Part shown: positions 58,366 through 64,000 of the stretch, one piece after another
Position numbering within the stretch: position 1 is the first letter of the stretch
Layout of the letters: each line of letters begins with the position of its first letter
NCBI GenBank assembly: GCA_016234495.1
Contig: JACRBI010000008.1
Span: forward strand, 1-64,000
Source: Chloroflexota bacterium
GTDB taxonomy: Bacteria > Chloroflexota > Anaerolineae > Anaerolineales > Villigracilaceae
Length of the DNA: 64,000 bases
Reading direction: 5' to 3'
Notes under the pieces: generated by a model
What the model was told of the DNA's origin: nothing
What the model saw: only the letters and a program-made list of their open reading frames with translations
Databases searched by the model: none
Position numbers and translations under genes: made by a program

Positions 58366-61290
58366 ATGACAAAAATTCCTCAAACCTCCGCAGGCACCGC
58401 CGTCCCGCAATTTGCGGACTCTGACCGCAAGCCCATCAAACTGACCGAAGTCGTCCACCCCGATGGGCGCATCAGCCAGTATCCACCTCCCGAAGTATGG
58501 GATGAATGGGTGGAATGGGACGGCAAGGAGTGGCCTCGCAAAGTGGCGCGGCGCTATACGCTCGTGCCGACCGTCTGCTTTAACTGCGAATCTGCGTGTG
58601 GACTTCTCGCCTACGTGGACAAGGACACCTACGAGATTCGCAAGTTCGAAGGCAACCCTGTCCACCCTGGCTCGCGCGGACGTAACTGCGCCAAGGGACC
58701 CGCGACTCATAATCAAGTCTATGACCCTGAGCGGATTTTGTATCCGTTGAAACGAGTCGGCAAGCGCGGCGAAGGCAAATGGGAGCAAATCTCCTGGGAG
58801 CAGGCGTTGACCGAGATCGCGGAGAAAATGCGCGAGAGCAAATTACGCCGTCCGAATGGGATCGTCTATCACGTCGGACGCCCAGGCGAAGACGGATACA
58901 CCAACCGTGTCGTGCAGACTTGGGGCATGGATGGTCACAACAGCCACACCAACATCTGCTCATCGTCCTCTCGCGCTGGCTACAACTTCTGGATTGGGCA
59001 GGACCGTCCCAGCCCAGACTTTGCCAACGCAAGGGTCATTCTGCTCATCTCAAGTCACCTCGAAACGGGTCATTACTTTAACCCGCATGCCCAACGCATC
59101 ATCGAAGCCAAAACAGATGGCGCAAAACTCATCACCTTCGACCCGCGTTTGAGCAATACCGCATCCATGAGCGATGTCTGGCTGCCGACCTACCCTGGCA
59201 GTGAAAATACGATTCTGCTTTCGATTGCGAATCATCTGATTCAAAATAATTTATACAACAAAGACTTCATGCAGAAATGGGTCAACTGGAAGGAAACACT
59301 GCAAGCCGTCGCCGATGGAAAATTGTCAGTAAACAGCGACCAACTTGCGGCGGAGATTCGAAGCGCGTGTTCTTCATCCAGCCTTCAATCTTCAGCCTTC
59401 GACCTGTTCGACCGTCTGCTCAAAGAACTCTACGCCGAGTACACCTTCGAACGCGCCGCAAAGGAATCAGAAGTACCGATCGAGCGCATTCAAGAAACGG
59501 CGCGGCTGGTTGCCAATTGCGAAGGCAAACTTGCCACGCACGTTTGGCGTTCTGCGAGCGTCGGCAATTTGGGCGGATGGCAGGTGGCGCGTTGCCTACT
59601 CTTCCTCAATGTGTTGACGGGCAGCATCGGCAACAAAGGCGGCACATCGATGACGGGTTGGAACAAGTTCGTGCCCAAGCCGTTCAAAGGTGCGCCTGCT
59701 CCAGAAACGTGGAACGAACTGCACTACCCCATCGAGTATCCGCTCGCGCATTACGAGATGTCGATTCTCCTCCCGCACATGCTTGAAGAAGGTCGCGGCG
59801 ACATTGATGTCTATTTCACCCGCGTCTACAACCCGATGTGGGTCAACCCCGATGGCTTCATGTGGCTCAAGGCGCTCAAGAATGAAGACTCGAAGATCAA
59901 GTGTTATGTTGCGCTCACGCCCACGTGGAACGAGACCGCATGGTTCGCCGATTATGTTTTGCCGACGGGGCACGGACCCGAACGTCACGACCTGATGAGT
60001 CAGGAAACGCACGCGGGACAGTGGATCGCATTTCGCCAGCCTGTGCGCCGCGTTGCGATGGAACGCGCGGGCATGAAGGTGGACTTCACCTATCAAGCCA
60101 ACCCTGGCGAAGTGTGGGAAGAGAACGAGTGGTGGATTCAACTTTCCGCGAAGATGGATCCCGATGGTTCGCTCGGCATTCGTCAGTGGTTCGAGAGTCC
60201 GTATCGCCCTGGCGAGATCATCACCGTGGATGAATACTATCAATGGATCTTCGAAAACTCCGTGCCAGGTTTGCCCGAAGCCGCCGCAAAAGAAGGATTG
60301 ACTCCGCTGGCGTACATGCGCAAGTATGGCGTGTTCGAAGTGAAGAAGGAAATTTACGTTCCCTTCACAAAGGAAATTGGCAAAGCGAACGATTATCAAG
60401 TGGATGAGTTCAATCGCGCCTCAAAAGACGGACATGTAGTTGGTCTGGCGGTGGACGGTGTGGTCACCCCTGGATTTGAAACCCCCTCGAAGAAACTCGA
60501 ATTCTTCAGCGATACCCTCGCCAACTGGGGCTGGAGTGAAAAAGAAAATGTCATTCCGTGGGCGGTGAAGAGTCACGTCCACCCCGATACGATTGACCGC
60601 TCCAAAGGCGAGATGATTCTGCTCCCCAATTTCCGCTTGCCGACGCTGATCCACACACGCTCGGCAAACGCGAAGTGGCTGTATGAGATCTCGCACAAGA
60701 ATCCGATTTGGATGAATCCCGAAGACGCGCAACGCCTCGGGCTGGACACAGGCGACCTCGCCAAAGTAGAGACCGAGATCGGTCACTTCGTGGATACGGT
60801 CTGGGTGACCGAAGGCATCAAACCAGGCATCATCGCCATTAGCCACCACTTGGGACGCTGGCGCTTGAACGAAGATAAAGGTGTGAGCAAAGGTTCGTCG
60901 AATCTCGTCGAACTCCACGACGATGGCAAAGGCGGATTCCTCATGCGCGTCATTCACGGCGGCAAAGCATGGGAATCCTCTGACCCCGATACCAGCCGCA
61001 TCTGGTGGAGCAACGTTGGCGTGAACCAGAACCTTGCTCATGCCGTCCATCCCGACCCCATCAGCGGAGTCCATTGTTGGTTGCAAAAGGTGTTCAAGGT
61101 CAGCAAAGCCGAAGCAGGCGAAAAAGCAGGTGACCTTTTTGTGGATACAAACAAGTCGATGGAGATCTATCGCAAATGGCTGGCAATGACCCGCTCTGCG
61201 GAAAAGGTCAGCCCCGATGGGAATCGCAGACCGATGTGGTTAGCGCGTCCGCTCAAGCCGACGAAAGAGGCGTATAAATTACCCAAATAG
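58366..61290 (+). CDS. Molybdopterin oxidoreductase, SoeA-type sulfite dehydrogenase-like
   Basis: A 974-aa DMSO-reductase-superfamily subunit. 4Fe-4S ligands in 'CFNCESACGLLAYVDKDTYE' and 'GRNCAKGP' (about residues 72-115), and the presumed Mo ligand Cys198 in 'THTNICSSSSRAGYN'. No Tat signal is present: the N-terminus has no RR motif or hydrophobic stretch, so the enzyme should be cytoplasmic, as SoeA is. That fits oxidation of cytoplasmic sulfite released by the sHdr system. A polysulfide or tetrathionate enzyme would usually be exported. The C-terminal MGD-binding domain ends near residue 970. Confidence 0.82.
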   Translation: MTKIPQTSAGTAVPQFADSDRKPIKLTEVVHPDGRISQYPPPEVWDEWVEWDGKEWPRKVARRYTLVPTVCFNCESACGLLAYVDKDTYEIRKFEGNPVHPGSRGRNCAKGPATHNQVYDPERILYPLKRVGKRGEGKWEQISWEQALTEIAEKMRESKLRRPNGIVYHVGRPGEDGYTNRVVQTWGMDGHNSHTNICSSSSRAGYNFWIGQDRPSPDFANARVILLISSHLETGHYFNPHAQRIIEAKTDGAKLITFDPRLSNTASMSDVWLPTYPGSENTILLSIANHLIQNNLYNKDFMQKWVNWKETLQAVADGKLSVNSDQLAAEIRSACSSSSLQSSAFDLFDRLLKELYAEYTFERAAKESEVPIERIQETARLVANCEGKLATHVWRSASVGNLGGWQVARCLLFLNVLTGSIGNKGGTSMTGWNKFVPKPFKGAPAPETWNELHYPIEYPLAHYEMSILLPHMLEEGRGDIDVYFTRVYNPMWVNPDGFMWLKALKNEDSKIKCYVALTPTWNETAWFADYVLPTGHGPERHDLMSQETHAGQWIAFRQPVRRVAMERAGMKVDFTYQANPGEVWEENEWWIQLSAKMDPDGSLGIRQWFESPYRPGEIITVDEYYQWIFENSVPGLPEAAAKEGLTPLAYMRKYGVFEVKKEIYVPFTKEIGKANDYQVDEFNRASKDGHVVGLAVDGVVTPGFETPSKKLEFFSDTLANWGWSEKENVIPWAVKSHVHPDTIDRSKGEMILLPNFRLPTLIHTRSANAKWLYEISHKNPIWMNPEDAQRLGLDTGDLAKVETEIGHFVDTVWVTEGIKPGIIAISHHLGRWRLNEDKGVSKGSSNLVELHDDGKGGFLMRVIHGGKAWESSDPDTSRIWWSNVGVNQNLAHAVHPDPISGVHCWLQKVFKVSKAEAGEKAGDLFVDTNKSMEIYRKWLAMTRSAEKVSPDGNRRPMWLARPLKPTKEAYKLPK

Positions 61291-61303
61291 CATGTCACAC
61301 CTG

Positions 61304-61325
61304 CACTTGCGTGCTGGTGCAAGTG
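61304..61325 (+). terminator. Hairpin after the SoeA-like gene
   Basis: CACTTGC pairs with GCAAGTG over an 8-base loop, 13 bases after the stop. No T-run, so termination is uncertain. Confidence 0.4.
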
Positions 61326-61376
61326 TTGCGAGTGAGCGCTGGTCGAGTAGCGCGAGGCGCATATCGAGACCAAGCG

Positions 61377-61437
61377 AGCGAAGCAATCTTCTCGTCGAAT
61401 TGGGGATTGCTTCGACGGAAGAACATCGTCTCGCAAA
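61377..61437. repeat. Partial copy of the GAAGCAATC/GATTGCTTC repeat
   Basis: Inner arms CGAAGCAATC and GATTGCTTCG are present with a decayed outer arm (TCTCGCAAAGAC). Compare 20810 and 29733. Confidence 0.65.
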
Positions 61438-61507
61438 GACAGGGAATTCGAAACAGAGTCAACTATCAGTTAAGTCCGAAGCGTGATTATTTGAAGGCGA
61501 ATCTAAC

Positions 61508-62590
61508 ATGGCAGAAAAATCTACAACGGCAAAGAAATCCACAAAAGCACGGAAATCCGCACAGGAGGAGGAACCCGAAGAGCCTGTCTGGACTTATCGC
61601 GGCTATCACCTTAAGACCAGTGAATTTACCACGGCGATGGTGCATTTCTTTCGCGCGGAGATTCAGCGGGCGAATGTCTGGCGGCAGCGATTGGACACCA
61701 CCACCAACTGGGCGGTGGTTGCCACTGGCGCGACGCTTTCAATTGCGTTCGGTCAATCGAACGTTCATCACGCCATCATTTTATTAAATACATTGCTGGT
61801 TTTATGGTTTCTTTTTATCGAGGCGCGCCGTTACCGTTATTATGAGTTGTGGGCTTATCGCGTGCGTTTGATGGAAACGGATTTTTATGCGGCCATGCTT
61901 GTGCCTCCATTTCATCCGTCGCCCGAGTGGGCTGAGAACCTTGCTGAAAGTTTGCTCACGCCAAGTTTTCCCATTTCAGTTTGGGAGGCGTTCGGCCGCC
62001 GTCTGCGCCGAAATTATTATTGGATATTCCTGATTCTTTATGCGGCGTGGGTCGCAAAGATATGGCTTTTCCCGTCTGCGCCATTGACCGTGCAGGAGTT
62101 CATAGACCGCGCTTCTGTTGGCCCCATTTCCGGCGAGATCATGATCATGATGGGCATTGCTTTGTATGCCATCCTGACTATCTTCGCGATTGCCACGGTC
62201 AACATGACGCGCGCGGCGGGCGAAGTGCTTCCACGTTTTGGAGACGAGAGCGCGACCGCCGCGCCGTCTGAGCAGGGAAAACCGAAGGGCTTGCGCGCCT
62301 TGATCGCGCCCCGTCAGCGCCGCCGCCAGCTTCTCGCGCTGGTCATCACCGGCAAGCCCGATACTGTTTCAAGCCGCATCCTCACTGACCTTGGCCGCGG
62401 CGTCACGGCCATCAGCGGAAAAGGTATGTATACAGGTTCAGAGCGGACTGTGCTCATGTGCGCGTTGACGGTCACCGAAGTACATAACCTGAAAACTGCC
62501 GTGGCAAAAGAAGACCCGCAGGCTTTTGTGATCGTTTCTCCGGCGCAGGAAATTTTGGGACGCGGCTTCAACCCGCTTGAGGAAAAATAA
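61508..62590 (+). CDS. DUF2270 membrane protein with C-terminal DUF2179 domain
   Basis: A 360-aa protein. Lys/Glu-rich N-terminus (1-30), a DUF2270 domain with four membrane helices (about 65-235, 'FFRAEIQRANVWRQRLDTTT' lead-in and 'YYELWAYRVRLMETDFYA'), and a C-terminal DUF2179 domain (about 275-355, 'SRILTDLGRGVTAISGKGMY' and 'LMCALTVTEVHNLKTAV'). Function unknown. The next gene begins directly after its stop, so the two are probably cotranscribed. Confidence 0.8.
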   Translation: MAEKSTTAKKSTKARKSAQEEEPEEPVWTYRGYHLKTSEFTTAMVHFFRAEIQRANVWRQRLDTTTNWAVVATGATLSIAFGQSNVHHAIILLNTLLVLWFLFIEARRYRYYELWAYRVRLMETDFYAAMLVPPFHPSPEWAENLAESLLTPSFPISVWEAFGRRLRRNYYWIFLILYAAWVAKIWLFPSAPLTVQEFIDRASVGPISGEIMIMMGIALYAILTIFAIATVNMTRAAGEVLPRFGDESATAAPSEQGKPKGLRALIAPRQRRRQLLALVITGKPDTVSSRILTDLGRGVTAISGKGMYTGSERTVLMCALTVTEVHNLKTAVAKEDPQAFVIVSPAQEILGRGFNPLEEK

Positions 62591-63211
62591 TTGCGGACTC
62601 TTGATCAAATTCTGGCGGAGAGCGCCAAACGCCACAAGCATCTTTGTCCGCGGCAGGTGCTTGGCGCGCGCATGGGATTGTTTGCCGCCGAACTTCTCGG
62701 GCTTGAATTGCCGCGCGGCGACAAGCGGCTGCTGGTCATCTCTGAAACGGATGGCTGCGCCGTGGATGGACTCATCGCTGCGACAGGCTGCCGCGTCGGC
62801 AGCCGCACGCTTCGCATCCTGGATTTTGGCAAGGTTGCTGCTACTTTTACAGATACCTACACTGAAGAATCGATCCGCATCGTTCCGCGCTTGCAGGCGC
62901 GCTTCACCTCCGCCGAGCACGCGCTGGGCGCGCGAAGCAATTGGGAAGCCATGCTGCTGGGCTATCAGGTAATGCCTGTGTCTGAGTTGTTTATTACCCA
63001 GCGTGTGAAACTGGATGCGCCCCTGTCAGAGATCGTCAACCGCCCCGGCAATAAAGCGATTTGTACGATCTGCGGTGAAGAGGTCATGAACGGACGGGAG
63101 GTATTAAATAATGGCATTGTCCTCTGCCGTGCCTGTGCAGGGGAGGGGTATTATCATTCTTTCGCAGAATCCATGACTGCGGAAATTGTTGAGCGCATCA
63201 AGGGGAATTGA
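62591..63211 (+). CDS. FmdE-like protein with C-terminal zinc ribbon
   Basis: A 206-aa FmdE-family protein. 'ESAKRHKHLCPRQVLGARMG' (about 9-28) and 'ISETDGCAVDGLIAATGCRV' hold the conserved Cys of this family. A C-terminal ribbon 'AICTICGEEVMNGRE' and 'VLCRACAGE' (about 154-185) may bind zinc. FmdE is linked to molybdenum formylmethanofuran dehydrogenase in methanogens; in bacteria its role is unknown, perhaps metal cofactor handling. The start is a TTG directly after the DUF2270 stop. Confidence 0.8.
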   Translation: MRTLDQILAESAKRHKHLCPRQVLGARMGLFAAELLGLELPRGDKRLLVISETDGCAVDGLIAATGCRVGSRTLRILDFGKVAATFTDTYTEESIRIVPRLQARFTSAEHALGARSNWEAMLLGYQVMPVSELFITQRVKLDAPLSEIVNRPGNKAICTICGEEVMNGREVLNNGIVLCRACAGEGYYHSFAESMTAEIVERIKGN

Positions 63212-63222
63212 ACGATACTCTA

Positions 63223-63879
63223 TTAACCCATTCTGCCAGATACTTCTATTTCCCGTTTTCTTTCCAAAATATGCTTTACCATTTTCAGCCGAAAATGGTC
63301 GGCGCGTTCGCGTTCGTCGAGCGACATCTGGATAAAGTCGCGCTCGGATTTCAGACGCGGAATGACAAAATGATCGAGCGCGTTCAACCTTCTGGATGTG
63401 CGTTGTATTTCATCGCCCAAACGTGCAAGCCGCAGCTCGGATTCTGCGAGTTGAAGAATGGCCTCCACTTCCGCTTCAAATGCAGATGCAGTTTCGTCTA
63501 TCGTGATGGATTCTCCCACAATGGAATACCCGCGCTCCAACATGGAACGCGAGACCCGCTTTTGTTCGATATGCGGAACACGCACCCCCATTACGCTGAC
63601 AGTTGAAACGTTAATTCTGAAGGCTGATCGTGACGCCAGCGCCGCCGAGCGGACAACTTCTGCGCCTGCCATGGCCTTCGCGCGCGCGAGCGCCTGACGC
63701 GCATTGGCAGCAGTCAGGTTCAAGACATCCGAGCGTTCGAGGGCGGTATCGGCTGTACGCAGAAATTCCTTGAGCAGAGCCGTCCGCTTTTGCTCGAGCA
63801 AATCGCGGCCTTGACTCGCCAGCGCGATCTGCGCTTTGCGGGCTAACAAGTCCATGCGGGTGACGGAGACAGTGCTCAT
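63223..63879 (-). CDS. atpD: V/A-type ATP synthase subunit D
   Basis: A 218-aa protein of the V/A-ATPase D family: N-terminal helix 'VTRMDLLARKAQIALASQG' and 'LEQKRTALLKEF', C-terminal helix 'LDHFVIPRLKSERDFIQMSL' and 'RERADHFRLKMVKHIL'. These two long helices form the central rotor shaft. It converges on the FmdE-like gene with 11 bases between stops and sits downstream of the B subunit gene. Marks the end of an A-type ATPase operon. Confidence 0.92.
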   Translation of the reverse strand: MSTVSVTRMDLLARKAQIALASQGRDLLEQKRTALLKEFLRTADTALERSDVLNLTAANARQALARAKAMAGAEVVRSAALASRSAFRINVSTVSVMGVRVPHIEQKRVSRSMLERGYSIVGESITIDETASAFEAEVEAILQLAESELRLARLGDEIQRTSRRLNALDHFVIPRLKSERDFIQMSLDERERADHFRLKMVKHILERKREIEVSGRMG

Positions 63880-63889
63880 TGTTTTTCTA

Positions 63890-63955
63890 GGCCATAGACG
63901 ATGGCCGATAGACGATGGAGTTCGATCTGTGGTCTATTGTCCATCGTCTATCGGC
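63890..63955. repeat. Self-complementary repeat between V-ATPase B and D genes
   Basis: CCATAGACGATGGCCGATAGACGATGG and CCATCGTCTATCGGCC are inverted copies of the same words. Confidence 0.65.
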
Positions 63956-63998
63956 CGCTCTTGTGATACTGCTCAATAAATTCCTTCGGAATCCGTTT
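63948..63998 (-). CDS. atpB: V/A-type ATP synthase subunit B, C-terminal end only
   Basis: The last 16 codons of an incoming minus-strand gene, read K-R-I-P-K-E-F-I-E-Q-Y-H-K-S-G-R-stop, match the 'IPKEFIEQY' C-terminus of V/A-ATPase B subunits. The rest lies beyond the window. The stop falls in the self-complementary repeat at 63890-63955, so this repeat has trimmed or extended the last codons. Confidence 0.65.
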   Translation of the reverse strand, partial: KRIPKEFIEQYHKSGR

Positions 63999-64000
63999 GA

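Overview
The window looks like a chromosomal stretch of a Chloroflexota bacterium, probably class Anaerolineae. The pointers are a fused cytochrome b, Rieske and triheme-c complex, a V/A-type ATPase, DUF2270 and DUF2202 proteins, lipoproteins with Chloroflexota-like lipoboxes, and many self-complementary intergenic repeats. The placement is inferred from gene content; no rRNA or tRNA is present to confirm it.

Layout. 1-4.3 kb: the 3' part of an IS982-like transposase, a YncE-like beta-propeller lipoprotein, a tandem GNAT protein and a small VanZ-like protein. 4.3-7.1 kb (minus): a redox-stress island with osmC, an ECF sigma factor, a zinc-finger anti-sigma, a two-domain thioredoxin-fold protein and a TlpA-like protein. 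The two-domain protein has an in-frame TGA exactly where its second CxxC should start, followed by a SECIS-like hairpin, so it is a probable selenoprotein. osmC and the selenoprotein share a promoter-like motif. 7.1-11.9 kb (minus): MacAB-like efflux ABC genes with two paralogous lipoproteins. 12-15.3 kb (minus): a cytochrome bc complex. 15.6-20.8 kb (plus): DUF2202 protein, FKBP isomerase and a large two-component system. 21-26.5 kb (plus): a LIV-type ABC transporter and a CBS-ACT protein. 26.5-39.2 kb (minus): a purine/ureide-type catabolic cluster with an NCS2 permease, a three-subunit xanthine-dehydrogenase-like enzyme, FdrA/AllG/AllH (oxamate carbamoyltransferase), a metal-dependent cyclase, a GNAT protein, and a thiolase-fold/DUF35 pair whose thiolase lacks its nucleophilic Cys.

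39.6-61.3 kb: a NarL-type two-component system diverges from a long plus-strand sulfur-oxidation cluster. Its order is tusA, dsrE2, dsrE, shdrC1, shdrB1, shdrA, hyp, an HdrC-HdrB fusion, etfB, etfA, a membrane Etf:quinone oxidoreductase (EMO), a REP-associated transposase (RAYT), a small Zn-finger ORF, two lipoate-binding proteins, a methyltransferase-like membrane protein, a lipoate ligase, a fused SoeBC-type subunit and a SoeA-type molybdoenzyme. Read together, carrier-bound sulfane sulfur would be oxidised to sulfite by the sHdr/LbpA machinery, electrons could pass through Etf and EMO to the quinone pool, and sulfite would be oxidised to sulfate by the Soe-type enzyme.

The same cluster is peppered with BIME-like REP doublets carrying GTAG feet. 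They flank the RAYT gene, sit at the stop codons of several operon genes, and one half-element lies in frame inside etfB. 61.5-64 kb: a DUF2270/DUF2179 membrane protein, an FmdE-like protein and the start of a V/A-ATPase operon on the opposite strand (D subunit and the tail of B). The most notable items are the selenoprotein with its ECF promoter motif, the sHdr-Etf-EMO-Soe cluster, and the RAYT/REP system.
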